DNA of 64,000 nt from Roseateles sp. DAIF2 (GCF_015624425.1 NZ_CP049919.1:62001-126000), one strand, 5' to 3'; counted from the first letter of the stretch, positions 33,943-42,588 are shown. Notes: generated from the letters alone by a model not told the origin. Made by a program: numbers and translations.

Positions 33943-34113
33943 GATCGGATCCTCCATCGGCCGCGCCGCCACCATGCCTCGCGGCGCCGGGGCCGGCAAG
34001 CCCTAGGCGATGGACGACGCAACAAACAAAACAGGGGTGCGACGGGGCTGCAGCCGGCCTGAAACGGCGGCGGCCGACAGTGGCGGCTCCTCCACCCCGA
34101 CAGCGCCGCCGCC

Positions 34114-34953
34114 ATGAACCACGATCACCCCCATCGCCTGCTGCACAGCCAGGAATTCGGTCTGGGCCCGGCCCCGCTGGTCTGCCTGCATTCCAGCGGG
34201 GCCAGCGGCGGCCAATGGCGGGCGCTGGCCGAGCGCTTGCAAGGCCGGCACCGCCTGGTCTGCGTCGACCTGCCGGGCCATGGCCGCAGCAGCGACTGGG
34301 CGCCGGACACCCGGCCGGACCTGGCGCTGGAGGCCGAGGTGGTCTGGATGTCGCTGGGCCCGACGCCGGTGCCGCTGGACCTGGTCGGCCATTCCTATGG
34401 CGCCGCGCTGGCACTGCAGATGGCCCGGCAGCGGCCGGAGCGGGTGCGCTCGCTGACCTTGTACGAGCCGGTGCTGTTCGGCCTGCTGAAACACCAGGAG
34501 CCCTGGGGCGAGGCCTGGCACGAGATCGCCGACCTGGCCGGCCGCATCGACGCCCGGCTGGCCCGCCACCAGCCCGAGGGCGCGGCCGCGCTGTTCTGCG
34601 ACTACTGGGCCGACGGCCCGGCCTGGGCGGCGCTGAACTGCCTGCAGCAGCAATCGCTGGCGCGGCGCATGCCGACGATCGCCCGCCATTTCCAGGCCCT
34701 GTTCGCCGCCAGCTGGGGCACGCGCGAGCTGGCCAGGCTGCCGCCGCTGCGCCTGCTCTGCGGCGGCCGCACCCGCGCGCCGGCACGCCGCATCAGCGAG
34801 CTGCTGGCCCTGGCGCTGCCGCAGGCGCGGCTGGACTGGCTGCCGATGGCCGGCCATCTGGGCCCGATCAGCCATCCGGACGAGGTCGCCGCCTGGCTGA
34901 GCGCCACCCCGCGGCCGGCGCAGCAACGGGCTTATGCACAAGCCTGTGTATAA
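34114..34953 (+). CDS. alpha/beta-fold hydrolase
   Basis: A 279-residue alpha/beta hydrolase: LVCLHSSGASGGQW, VDLPGHGRSSDW, the nucleophile elbow VGHSYGAAL, the acid in [13 protein letters not shown] and a histidine in MAGHLGPISHPDEV. Substrate unknown. Its last codons coincide with the first DnaA boxes of element A (the stop is part of TGTGTATAA), so the 3' end may have been reshaped by that element. Confidence 0.87.
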   Translation: MNHDHPHRLLHSQEFGLGPAPLVCLHSSGASGGQWRALAERLQGRHRLVCVDLPGHGRSSDWAPDTRPDLALEAEVVWMSLGPTPVPLDLVGHSYGAALALQMARQRPERVRSLTLYEPVLFGLLKHQEPWGEAWHEIADLAGRIDARLARHQPEGAAALFCDYWADGPAWAALNCLQQQSLARRMPTIARHFQALFAASWGTRELARLPPLRLLCGGRTRAPARRISELLALALPQARLDWLPMAGHLGPISHPDEVAAWLSATPRPAQQRAYAQACV

Positions 34954-35160
34954 GTTTTTAACAAGCGGGGGCTTATCCACAGGGCTAGCGCGACCCGCCA
35001 AGTTGTTGTCTGTCGAGGGGTGATCTCGACCCCAAGGGGCCCACATGCTTGATCCCAGGCCAAACACTTGTCGGGCAAGGGAAAAATGCGCTTGTCCACA
35101 GGCAAGGGCGCCCTCTACTAAGACTACTAATCTAAAGAATAAGAAATACAGTGAATACAA
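34932..35160 (+). other. oriC-like element A: DnaA boxes, GC-rich linker, DnaA-trio-like stretch
   Basis: Covers the 325-base gap 34954-35278, which holds no gene. DnaA boxes: TTATGCACA (34932-34940), TGTGTATAA (34945-34953, reverse), TTATCCACA (34973-34981) and TTGTCCACA (35092-35100). The last box is followed by a 13-base G+C-rich linker and then TCT-ACT-AAG-ACT-ACT-AAT-CTA-AAG (from 35114), which resembles the DnaA-trio that lets DnaA open a replication origin. AT-rich sequence continues to about 35160. A second, weaker element with the same spacing lies at 38830-39060. Confidence 0.65.
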
Positions 35161-35278
35161 GAGCGGGCGGGAAAAGCAGGTCGGGCTGCAAAACCGAGTG
35201 GCACGGGCGGGCTAGCCCCGCGCGCTGAACGCACAAAGGCCGACTCATGTCACACTGCCGGCCCTCCCGGTAGTTGTC

Positions 35279-36406
35279 ATGAGCCAGTCGTCCGCCTCCA
35301 CCCCCCTCGTTCTCCTGCACACCGCCTCCGGCGGTTTCGAGTCCGCCTGCCGCATTCCCGCGCTGCCGGCGGGCCATCGCAGCCATGGCCTGCATGGCCA
35401 CAGCTATTTCGCCACCGTGCGCGCCGAGCTGCCGCCCGGCTGGGCGCCCTTTCCCGGCGCCGAGGTGGAGGAACTGCGCCGCCGGCTCGAGGCCTGCCTC
35501 GCGCCGCTGGACCATGGCCTGCTGAACGATGTGCTGCAACAGCCGACGGACGAGAACCTGGCACGCTGGATACGTCGGCGCCTGGAGACGGAGTTCGGCG
35601 TGCCGGGCATCCGCCAGGTCGGCATCCAGAGCACCCAGCATTCGGGCGTGGACCTGGACGTGTCGGGCCAGGCCCATGTCTGGAGGCGCTACCGCTTCCA
35701 GGCCGCGCACCAGCTGCCCCATGTGCCGGTCGGCCATAAATGCGGCCGCATGCATGGCCATGGCTTCGAGGTGATCCTGCATGCCAACCAGGACCTGGGT
35801 GAACGCGACCTGAGCGTCGACTACGACCATCTGGACGAGGTCTGGGCCCCGTTCCACATGCAGCTGAACTACCAATGCCTGAACGGCATCGAGGGTCTGG
35901 AGAACCCGACCAGCGAGGTCATCTCGGCCTGGCTGTGGCAGCGCCTCAAGCCCCTGCTGCCGGAGCTGAGCTGGGTCACGGTCTACGAGACCGGCTCCTG
36001 CGGCGCCAATTTCGACGGCGAGCGCTACCGGATCTGGAAGGAACTGACCCTGGATTCGGCGATCCGGCTCAAGCGCGCGCCGGCGGACAGCCCCCTGCGC
36101 GGCATCCATGGCCATACCTACACCCTGCGCCTGCATCTGAACGCGCCGCTGGACGCGGTCTACGGCTGGACCGTGGACTTCGGCGATGTCAAAACCCTGT
36201 TCGATCCGATCTTCAAAGCGATCGACCACCGGCCGCTGTACGAGATCGCCGACCTGCCGGACGGCGACACCGCCAGCCTGGCGGCCTGGGTGCTGGCCAA
36301 GGGTCGGGCGGCGCTGCCGCAGATCGACCGGGTGGACCTGTACGAGACCCGCGGCTCGGGCGCGATCGTCAGCGTCGCGGCGGCGGACGAACTGATCCCG
36401 GTGTGA
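35279..36406 (+). CDS. queD: 6-carboxytetrahydropterin synthase-like protein with three tandem PTPS domains
   Basis: A 375-residue protein, about three times the normal QueD length (120 residues). Three PTPS-like units are visible: residues 12-130 (HGHSY at 39-43, catalytic-type D78-H79, but Ser where the Cys should be), 134-258 (AAH at 142-144, C155, HGHGF at 159-163, but LNYQCLN where the Asp-His should be), and 259-375 (HGHTY at 277-281, D316-H317, no Cys). Thus the zinc/Cys site of the middle unit and the Asp-His pairs of the outer units are complementary. In queuosine biosynthesis QueD makes 6-carboxytetrahydropterin from 7,8-dihydroneopterin triphosphate. queE follows 10 bases later. 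Confidence 0.85.
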   Translation: MSQSSASTPLVLLHTASGGFESACRIPALPAGHRSHGLHGHSYFATVRAELPPGWAPFPGAEVEELRRRLEACLAPLDHGLLNDVLQQPTDENLARWIRRRLETEFGVPGIRQVGIQSTQHSGVDLDVSGQAHVWRRYRFQAAHQLPHVPVGHKCGRMHGHGFEVILHANQDLGERDLSVDYDHLDEVWAPFHMQLNYQCLNGIEGLENPTSEVISAWLWQRLKPLLPELSWVTVYETGSCGANFDGERYRIWKELTLDSAIRLKRAPADSPLRGIHGHTYTLRLHLNAPLDAVYGWTVDFGDVKTLFDPIFKAIDHRPLYEIADLPDGDTASLAAWVLAKGRAALPQIDRVDLYETRGSGAIVSVAAADELIPV

Positions 36407-36416
36407 GGACCTGGCG

Positions 36417-37049
36417 ATGACTTATGCGGTCAAGGAAATGTTCTACACCCTGCAGGGCGAGGGCGCGCAGGCCGGGCGGCCGGCGGTGTTCTGCCGCTTT
36501 GCCGGCTGCAATCTGTGGAGCGGGCGTGAGCAGGACCGGGCCGGCGCGGTCTGCAACTTCTGCGACACCGACTTCGTCGGCACCAATGGCCAGGGCGGCG
36601 GCAAGTTCGCGACCGCGGCCCAGCTGGCGGCGGCGGTCGCGGCCAAATGGCCCGGGGGCGGCAAGCCCTATGTGGTCTGCACCGGCGGCGAGCCCCTGCT
36701 GCAGCTGGACGCCCCGCTGATCGAGGCCCTGCATGCCCAGGGCTTCGAGATCGCGGTCGAGACCAACGGCACCCAGCCGGCGCCGGCGGGGCTGGACTGG
36801 ATCTGCGTCAGCCCCAAGGCCGATGCCGAGATCGTGCTGACCCGCGGCGACGAGCTAAAGCTGGTCTGGCCGCAGCCGCTGGCGCGGCCGGAGCGCTTCG
36901 CCGGGCTGGACTTCACCCATTTCTACCTGCAGCCGATGGACACGCCGCTGCTGCAAAAGCAGCACACCCGCGAGGCGATCGACTACTGCCTGGCGCATCC
37001 GCAGTGGAAGCTGTCGGTGCAGATGCACAAGGTCGTCGGCATCGACTAA
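36417..37049 (+). CDS. queE: 7-carboxy-7-deazaguanine synthase
   Basis: A 210-residue radical SAM enzyme that converts 6-carboxytetrahydropterin to 7-carboxy-7-deazaguanine, the step after QueD in queuosine biosynthesis. The cluster motif is C31-x14-C46-x2-C49 (CNLWSG...CNFCDTDF), the long-spacer form known in QueE. Substrate-binding motif VVCTGGEPLLQLD and VETNGT are present. It starts 10 bases after queD, so the two form an operon. Confidence 0.93.
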   Translation: MTYAVKEMFYTLQGEGAQAGRPAVFCRFAGCNLWSGREQDRAGAVCNFCDTDFVGTNGQGGGKFATAAQLAAAVAAKWPGGGKPYVVCTGGEPLLQLDAPLIEALHAQGFEIAVETNGTQPAPAGLDWICVSPKADAEIVLTRGDELKLVWPQPLARPERFAGLDFTHFYLQPMDTPLLQKQHTREAIDYCLAHPQWKLSVQMHKVVGID

Positions 37050-37062
37050 AGAACGCGGCGAC

Positions 37063-37965
37063 TCAGCCACCGAACAGGCCGGCCAGGGCACCGCGGATCC
37101 AGGCCTGGCCGGGATGGCCATGGGCATGTTCGTGCCACAGCATGCCGACCGCGAAACCCGGCACCGGCAGCGGCGGCTCCAGCAGCTGTAGCTGCTCGGC
37201 GCGGTCCCGCACCAGGCGTTCCGGCACCAGGGCCACGCCGTCGGTGGCCGCCACGATCTCCGGCACCAGCAGGAAGGACGCCGCCGAAACCGCAACCCGG
37301 CGCGCCAGCCCGCCGGCGGCCAGCTGCCGGTCGACCGCGGTGACGAAGTCGTCCCGCCCCAGAGACACCACCACATGCTCCAGCGCCAGATAGTCGGCCA
37401 GGCTCAGGCCCGGGCGCAGCCGCGGGTGGTTCCGGCGGCCGATCAGCAGGTAGCGTTCATTGAACAGCGGCGCGGCATATTGCCGAGCGGGCAGGGGCGT
37501 GGGCGGCGTCATCAGCGCCAGGTCCAGCTCGCCGCGCTCCAGCTGGCCGCCCAGGGCCTGCGGATCGAGATGGCGCAGCGCGATGCGGATGCCCGGCGCT
37601 CGCTCGCTCAGCTGGCGGATCAGCGGCAGCACCGCGACCGCCTGCAGGTAGTCGGTGCAGGCGATGCGGCAGTCCAGACGGGCATGGGCCGGATCGAAGT
37701 CGCGGTGGCTGGCCAGCAAGCCGCGCAGCTGGTCCAGCGACTGGCGCAAGGGCTCGAGCAGCTGCAGCGCCTTGGCCGTCGGCGTCATGCCGCGATGCGC
37801 CGGGATCAGCAGCGGATCACCGAGCAGGTCGCGCAGCCGGTTCAGCTGGGCGCTCAGCGCCGGCTGGCTCAAGTGCAGGCGCGCGGCGGCGCGCGTCACA
37901 TTGCGCTCCTGCAGCAGCGCTTCCAGGCTCAGCAGCAGGTTCAGGTCCAGCCTCTTGATATCCAT
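37063..37965 (-). CDS. LysR-family transcriptional regulator
   Basis: A 300-residue regulator with a typical N-terminal helix-turn-helix (LEALLQERNVTRAAARLHLS, QPALSAQLNRLRDLLGDPLL) and a C-terminal effector domain. It is divergent from the NQO-type reductase gene with a 94-base gap, so it probably controls that gene. It is convergent with queE. Confidence 0.92.
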   Translation of the reverse strand: MDIKRLDLNLLLSLEALLQERNVTRAAARLHLSQPALSAQLNRLRDLLGDPLLIPAHRGMTPTAKALQLLEPLRQSLDQLRGLLASHRDFDPAHARLDCRIACTDYLQAVAVLPLIRQLSERAPGIRIALRHLDPQALGGQLERGELDLALMTPPTPLPARQYAAPLFNERYLLIGRRNHPRLRPGLSLADYLALEHVVVSLGRDDFVTAVDRQLAAGGLARRVAVSAASFLLVPEIVAATDGVALVPERLVRDRAEQLQLLEPPLPVPGFAVGMLWHEHAHGHPGQAWIRGALAGLFGG

Positions 37966-38059
37966 TCAATGGATAGTAACCAAGAGATCTTTGAGTTTCA
38001 CAAATAGTTAGCCGACGGCCAGACTGGCTTCCAACGCAACAAGCTCATGGGAGTCTTCG

Positions 38060-38848
38060 ATGTCGGTTTCAACAAAGAAAATCCTGATCGTCCATGCGCA
38101 GCCGGAGCCCGACTCGCTGACCGCGCAATTCGCCGCCGCGGCGCGCCAGACCCTGGAGGCCCAGGGGCACCGGGTGCTGAGCTCGGATCTGTACGGCATG
38201 GGCTGGAAGGCGGTGTTCGATGCGCAGGATTTCCCGGACCGGGCCGATGCCGGGCGCCTGTCCTTCATCGCCGAGTCGGGCCACGCCTTCGCGGCGGGGA
38301 CGCAGACCGCTGATGTCGAGGCCGAGCAGCGCAAGCTGCTGGCGGCGGACGCGGTGATCCTGCTGTTCCCGCTCTGGTGGTTCGGCCCGCCGGCGATCCT
38401 GAAGGGCTGGATCGACCGGGTCTATGCCTATGGGTTCGCCTACGGCTTCGAGGGCCAGGGCAACCGGCTGCGCTACGGCGACGGGCTGCTGAAGGGCAAG
38501 CGGGCGCTGCTGTCGGTGATGGTGGGCGGGCCGGCCGCGGACTATGGGCCGCGCGGCATCAACGGGCCGCTGGACCAGCTGCTGTTCCCGCTGACCCATG
38601 GCTGCCTGTTCTACCCCGGCATGGACGTGCTGCCGACGCATGCGGTCTACGGCACCGGGCGGATCGGGGCCGAGGCCGTCAAGGCGGAGCTGGCGGCCTG
38701 GCGGCAGCGCCTGGTCGGGCTGTTCGACGAGGCGCCGATCCCGTTTAGGCGCCAGAACGGCGGCGACTATCCGGACCGACACCGGCTCGCCGACGCGCTG
38801 GCACCCGGCCGCGAGGGCCTGATGGTGCATGTGGACACGGGCCTGTGA
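38060..38848 (+). CDS. NAD(P)H dehydrogenase (quinone), NQO1/MdaB-like flavodoxin-fold protein
   Basis: A 262-residue flavodoxin-like-fold protein. It has ILIVHAQPEPDSLTAQ, FPLWWFGPPAILKGWIDRVY and LLSVMVGGPAADYGPRGING, the FMN/FAD and quinone-site motifs of the NQO1/KefF family. GGGAG precedes the ATG. Likely detoxifies quinones or electrophiles in two-electron steps. Divergent LysR gene suggests control by an inducer. The 3' end overlaps the first boxes of element B. Confidence 0.9.
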   Translation: MSVSTKKILIVHAQPEPDSLTAQFAAAARQTLEAQGHRVLSSDLYGMGWKAVFDAQDFPDRADAGRLSFIAESGHAFAAGTQTADVEAEQRKLLAADAVILLFPLWWFGPPAILKGWIDRVYAYGFAYGFEGQGNRLRYGDGLLKGKRALLSVMVGGPAADYGPRGINGPLDQLLFPLTHGCLFYPGMDVLPTHAVYGTGRIGAEAVKAELAAWRQRLVGLFDEAPIPFRRQNGGDYPDRHRLADALAPGREGLMVHVDTGL

Positions 38849-39060
38849 ACAAGTCTGTGGATGGCACTTGAACAAGTCGGTGCTTGTCCACAGCGCCATC
38901 GGGCGGCGCCGAGTTGTTCCATTGGCCGTATCGGGCTGTCCCGGGTCCGGCGCACAGACTTTGACCGGCGCCATCTCCTTGTCGCGACTGGTGTTTTGGC
39001 AGTTGCCCACAGCAAAGACCGCCCTCTACCAATACGACTAAAGAGATAAATTGAAAACAA
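38830..39060 (+). other. oriC-like element B (degenerate copy of element A)
   Basis: Most of the 281-base gap 38849-39129; no gene is seen. DnaA-box-like sites: TGTGGACAC (38830), TGTGAACAA (38844), TGTGGATGG (38856), TTGTCCACA (38884-38892) and TTGCCCACA (39003-39011). A GC-rich linker and CTCTACC-AAT-ACG-ACT-AAA (from 39024) follow. Measured from the central box, AGTTGTT (+28), CTTGTCG (+94), the second box (+119) and CGCCCTCTAC (+136) lie at exactly the same distances as in element A, so the two are related copies. Confidence 0.6.
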
Positions 39061-39129
39061 GGAATAACAAAAGGCCAAGAAAAAGGGAGCCGCATGGGCT
39101 CCCCGGGGAAGGAACGAAGACTTGCTCGC

Positions 39130-40275
39130 TTACTTCTTCAGCCAGCCCTTGTCGCTCAGCGCCTTGGTGATCAGCTGCGCGGTCAGCTGATGGCCGTAGG
39201 GCGTCGGGTGGAAGCCGTCGGAGAAGGCATAGGTCTTCCACCAGTCGGCGCCGCCGCTGACACCGGCCGGCGGGTTGGCCGACAGCGCGGTGGCGGTGCA
39301 GGTGGGGAAGCTGTAGGTCGGCAGGCCGTCGCTGCCCACGCCGGTGATCGGGCAGGCCGGAGTCTTGACGTTGCTCAGGCCGTACTGGGCCGGCGAGGCG
39401 ACCTGTTGGTTGAAGGCGGTGTAGAAGTCGATCACCAGCACGCGGGCGTCGCCGGAGAACTGCTTGGCCAGCTCGGCGTTGAAGGCTTCCATCCAGCCCT
39501 TGAACAGACCCTCGGCCTGCGCGCGCGCGGTCGCGCCGGCGGTGCCGCCGCCGTTGGCCGCGGCTATGCCGTCCAGCACCGTCTGGAAGCGCGGCGTGTT
39601 GGTGATGCCGGGCATGTTCAGCAGCGCGATGCGGGTCGCGCCCTTGTCCAGCGCATGCAGCTGGATGCCGGTGCGGAACTTGACGGCCAGGGCCTGCATA
39701 TAGGGCATGCCGATGCCGGCGATCGTGGCGGAGCCGCCGGCCATCGCGGTATCCACCTGGGCCTTCGGCAGCAGGGTGGCAAGCAGGGCGGCATAGGAGG
39801 CGCCCTTGTCCTTGGGCACGGCCAGATAGGCGCTGACCAGCGCGGCCGCGTCGTTGCCGCCGCCGTCGACCAGCAGCAGGTCGCCGGCCTTGAAGCCATT
39901 GGGCGTGGCCAGCTGCAGCTGGATGCTGCGCGGGTCGTTCGGGTTGGCATGGTTGATCACGCCGCCGCCGATCGCGTAGTTGGTGCAGCCGGCCTTGGGA
40001 TTCACGCCGATGCTGGCACCGGCCAGCAGGAAGAAGTTGCAATGCGTGCTCAGGCCATAGGCGGCGGCGACATGCTCGGGGTACATCAGCTGGCCGTTGC
40101 CCTGGACGGTGGCGCGCACGCCGCCGAAGGTGCCGACATCGGCCAGGCTGTCGCCGAACACCTTCAGCGCGGTGACGCCCTCCTCCTGGGGCACGCCGTC
40201 GCCACCACCGCCGCAGCCGGCCAGCATTGCGATGGCCAGGGTCAGCAGGCCGGTCTTGAGTCTTGGGATCTTCAT
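39130..40275 (-). CDS. SGNH/GDSL-type esterase lipoprotein
   Basis: A 381-residue lipoprotein (signal peptide with AMLAGC lipobox). GDSL block I is VFGDSLADVGTFG with the nucleophile serine, a block III Asn is in LLLVDGGGNDA, and the catalytic Asp/His pair stands in FSDGFHPTPYGHQL. This is the normal set for SGNH hydrolases that cleave esters such as lipids or acetylated polysaccharides. It faces element B. Confidence 0.9.
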   Translation of the reverse strand: MKIPRLKTGLLTLAIAMLAGCGGGGDGVPQEEGVTALKVFGDSLADVGTFGGVRATVQGNGQLMYPEHVAAAYGLSTHCNFFLLAGASIGVNPKAGCTNYAIGGGVINHANPNDPRSIQLQLATPNGFKAGDLLLVDGGGNDAAALVSAYLAVPKDKGASYAALLATLLPKAQVDTAMAGGSATIAGIGMPYMQALAVKFRTGIQLHALDKGATRIALLNMPGITNTPRFQTVLDGIAAANGGGTAGATARAQAEGLFKGWMEAFNAELAKQFSGDARVLVIDFYTAFNQQVASPAQYGLSNVKTPACPITGVGSDGLPTYSFPTCTATALSANPPAGVSGGADWWKTYAFSDGFHPTPYGHQLTAQLITKALSDKGWLKK

Positions 40276-40490
40276 TGTTTTGTCTCCTGTGGAATGCCCC
40301 GTGCAGCGGGGTGAGAGAGGAAGGATGGAAGGCGGAGCCTGACAGCCGACTCTAGCCAGCGCTCACGCGCGCGATGCTGGGTGCAAACCCCGGGCTGTTG
40401 CTCTTGGCAGACCGCGGTTTCGAGCGCCGCGTCTAGATCGCGAGTGCTTGTCGCCTTGGCGACAGCGCGGGCCATGCCACACTTCCCGCC

Positions 40491-40799
40491 ATGGATATCG
40501 TGAACCTGCAGCAGCGCCTGCGTGCCTTCTCCGCGGCGCGCCAATGGCAGCCCTACCAGACGCCCAAGAACCTGGCGATGGCCATGGTGGTGGAGGCGGC
40601 GGAGCTGGTGGAGATCTTCCAGTGGCTGACGCCCGAGCAGTCGCGCGAGCTGGAGCCGGCGCAGCGCGAACACCTGGGCGAGGAGATCGCCGACGTGATG
40701 CTCTACCTGCTGCAGATCGCCGATCAGAGCGGCATTGATGTCGAGCGGGCGGTGGAGCGCAAGTTCGCGAAGAACGCGCTGAAGTACCCGGCACCCTGA
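40491..40799 (+). CDS. MazG-like nucleotide pyrophosphohydrolase
   Basis: A 102-residue all-alpha NTP pyrophosphatase. The magnesium-binding pattern is in place: VVEAAELVEIFQWL with two glutamates and a later EEIADVMLYLLQIAD. This is the RS21-C6/dCTP-pyrophosphatase type, which removes unwanted dNTPs. The DnaQ-like exonuclease starts nine bases downstream, so the two may be co-expressed. Confidence 0.9.
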   Translation: MDIVNLQQRLRAFSAARQWQPYQTPKNLAMAMVVEAAELVEIFQWLTPEQSRELEPAQREHLGEEIADVMLYLLQIADQSGIDVERAVERKFAKNALKYPAP

Positions 40800-40807
40800 G
40801 GGCGGTG

Positions 40808-41470
40808 ATGCAACAGACCATTGCCGTCATCGACTTCGAAACCACCGGCCTCGGCCCCACCGCGGGCGGCCGCGCCACCGAGATCGCGGCCGTGCTGGTG
40901 CGTGATGGGGCCATCGTCGACCGCTACCAGAGCCTGATGCACAGCGGCGCCTGGGTGCCGCCCTTCATTGAACGCCTGACCGGCATCAGCAATGCGATGC
41001 TGGCCGAGGCGCCGCCGGCCGAGCGGGTGATGCGTGAGGTGGCCGAGTTCACCCGCGGCTGCCCGCTGGTGGCGCACAACGCCAGCTTCGACCGCGGCTT
41101 CTGGATGCATGAGCTGGAGCGCGCCGGCTGCGCGCCCGATCCGGCGCATGAGTTCGCCTGCACCGTGCTGCTGGCGCGGCGCCTGTATCCGGACGCGCCG
41201 GACTGCAAGCTCGGCACCCTGGCCCGCCACCACAATCTGCCCGACAACGGCCGTGCCCACCGCGCGCTGGCCGATGCGCTGACCACCGCGCAGCTGCTGC
41301 TGCGCATGCAGGCGGATCTGGAGGCTCGCTATGCGCGGGAGCTCGGCGCGCTGCCGGTCGACCATGCCCTGCTGGCCCTGTTGCAGCGGGCCGGCAAAGC
41401 GGCTTTGAAACGATGTGTGAGTGATTACGCGCGGCCGCGGCTGGCATCGCTGGGCCTGCAAGCCGTCTGA
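40808..41470 (+). CDS. DnaQ-like DEDDh 3'-5' exonuclease
   Basis: A 220-residue exonuclease. Exo I is VIDFETTGLGP, Exo II is VAHNASFDRGFW, and the C-terminal His-Asp pair is in AHRALADALTTAQLL; these form the DEDDh site. GTG and ATG start codons follow one another; the ATG at 40808 is used. Could proofread or trim DNA or RNA. Follows the MazG-like gene closely. Confidence 0.9.
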   Translation: MQQTIAVIDFETTGLGPTAGGRATEIAAVLVRDGAIVDRYQSLMHSGAWVPPFIERLTGISNAMLAEAPPAERVMREVAEFTRGCPLVAHNASFDRGFWMHELERAGCAPDPAHEFACTVLLARRLYPDAPDCKLGTLARHHNLPDNGRAHRALADALTTAQLLLRMQADLEARYARELGALPVDHALLALLQRAGKAALKRCVSDYARPRLASLGLQAV

Positions 41471-41576
41471 TCGAGAACCCAAAAAATAGCGCTGTCAAGC
41501 GGCCGGTGCGCGGGTTTTGGCGCGCAAAATTCCGCCCTTGCCCGTTTTTCGAGTTCTCAGTCAGAGTTAGATCCGT

Positions 41577-42095
41577 ATGTCGAGTATCCAGGTCCGCCCG
41601 GCCACCCTGCGTGATGCCAAGGCCATCGCCGAAGTCCATGTCGCGGCATGGCAGGACGCCTACAAGGGTTTGCTGCCCGATGCCACCTTGGACGCGCTGT
41701 CGGTGCAAAAACGCCAGGCCTTCTGGCGCGAAGCCATCGACCTGTGCGAACCGCAGGTGATGGTGGCCCATATCGACAACGAGCTGATGGGCTTTGTCGG
41801 TTTCGACCGTTCGCGCGACAAGGGCACGCCCTCCACCACCGGCGAGATCTGGGCGCTGTACGCCAACCCGGTGCATTGGGACAAGGGCGTCGGCCTGGCC
41901 CTGTGGGACGCCGCGCGCGACGGCCTGCAGGAAGAAGGCTGCACCAAGGTCACGCTGTGGACCTATCTGCGCAACGAACGCGCGCTGCGCTTCTTCGAGC
42001 TGGCCGGCTTCAAGCGCGACATGGGCAGCACCAAGACCACCGAGGTCAGCGGCACCCGCCTCGAGGAACTGCGCCTGCAGCGTTCGCTGGTCTAA
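41577..42095 (+). CDS. GNAT family N-acetyltransferase
   Basis: A 172-residue acetyltransferase. IQVRPATLRDAKAIAEVHVA is the N-terminal GNAT helix, IWALYANPVHWDKGVGLALW contains the acetyl-CoA loop (in the VGLALW part), and NERALRFFELAGFKR is the C-terminal motif. Substrate unknown. A strong terminator follows. Confidence 0.9.
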   Translation: MSSIQVRPATLRDAKAIAEVHVAAWQDAYKGLLPDATLDALSVQKRQAFWREAIDLCEPQVMVAHIDNELMGFVGFDRSRDKGTPSTTGEIWALYANPVHWDKGVGLALWDAARDGLQEEGCTKVTLWTYLRNERALRFFELAGFKRDMGSTKTTEVSGTRLEELRLQRSLV

Positions 42096-42117
42096 ACGGT
42101 TTCGCTTTTGCAGCGCG

Positions 42118-42147
42118 ATGCGCCCTTGCGGGGCGCATTGTTTTTTT
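42118..42147 (+). terminator. Rho-independent terminator after the GNAT gene
   Basis: ATGCGCCC (42118-42125) and GGGCGCAT (42131-42138) form a perfect 8-base stem with a 5-base loop, followed by TTG and seven T residues. Well placed 23 bases after the GNAT stop. Confidence 0.9.
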
Positions 42148-42201
42148 CTCCGGGGCCAGGTCTTGCCTGGCCCGATCCCATCTTTTTTCTCCCCGCGTCC
42201 C

Positions 42202-42588
42202 GTGCTGGCCAAGCTGACCTCCAAGAACCAACTGACGCTGCCCAAGAGCGTGACCGAGGCCATCGGGCCGGTGCAGTACTTCGAGGTGCAGGCCCGGGCC
42301 GGCCAGATCATCCTGACGCCGGTGCGCATTCAGCGCGGCGATGCGCTGCGCGCCAAGCTGGCGGAGCTGGACCTCGGCGAGGCGGCGATCGAGAAGGCGC
42401 TGGACTGGGCCGCCAAGGCCCTGGCGGTGCCGGCGAAGAAGAAGGCCAGCGGTAGCAGGAAGGCAAAACCGGCGGCCGCGCCCGAGGTGGCGCCGGCTCG
42501 CAAGGTGGCCCGGAAGACCGCGACCGTGAAGACCGCGACGGCACCCAAGACCGCGGCCCGCAAGCGTAGCGGCGTGGTGGCGAAGTGA
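42202..42588 (+). CDS. AbrB/SpoVT-like antitoxin with basic Lys/Ala-rich tail
   Basis: A 128-residue protein. The first 45 residues (LAKLTSKNQLTLPKSVTEA) are a swapped-hairpin AbrB DNA-binding domain like those of MazE/VapB antitoxins. A helical middle is followed, from about residue 77, by a Lys/Ala/Arg-rich tail that looks like histone H1. It starts at a GTG. The stop overlaps the PIN gene start (GTGA), typical of antitoxin-toxin pairs. The long basic tail is unusual for an antitoxin and may bind DNA or RNA. Confidence 0.8.
   Translation: MLAKLTSKNQLTLPKSVTEAIGPVQYFEVQARAGQIILTPVRIQRGDALRAKLAELDLGEAAIEKALDWAAKALAVPAKKKASGSRKAKPAAAPEVAPARKVARKTATVKTATAPKTAARKRSGVVAK

Noticed and set aside
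34973..35100. Element A as the main chromosomal oriC
   Set aside because: No dnaA, dnaN, rpmH or gyrB in the window, and parA-rsmG-mnmG run leftward as if the origin were right of the window. Not excluded; GC skew of the full chromosome is needed.
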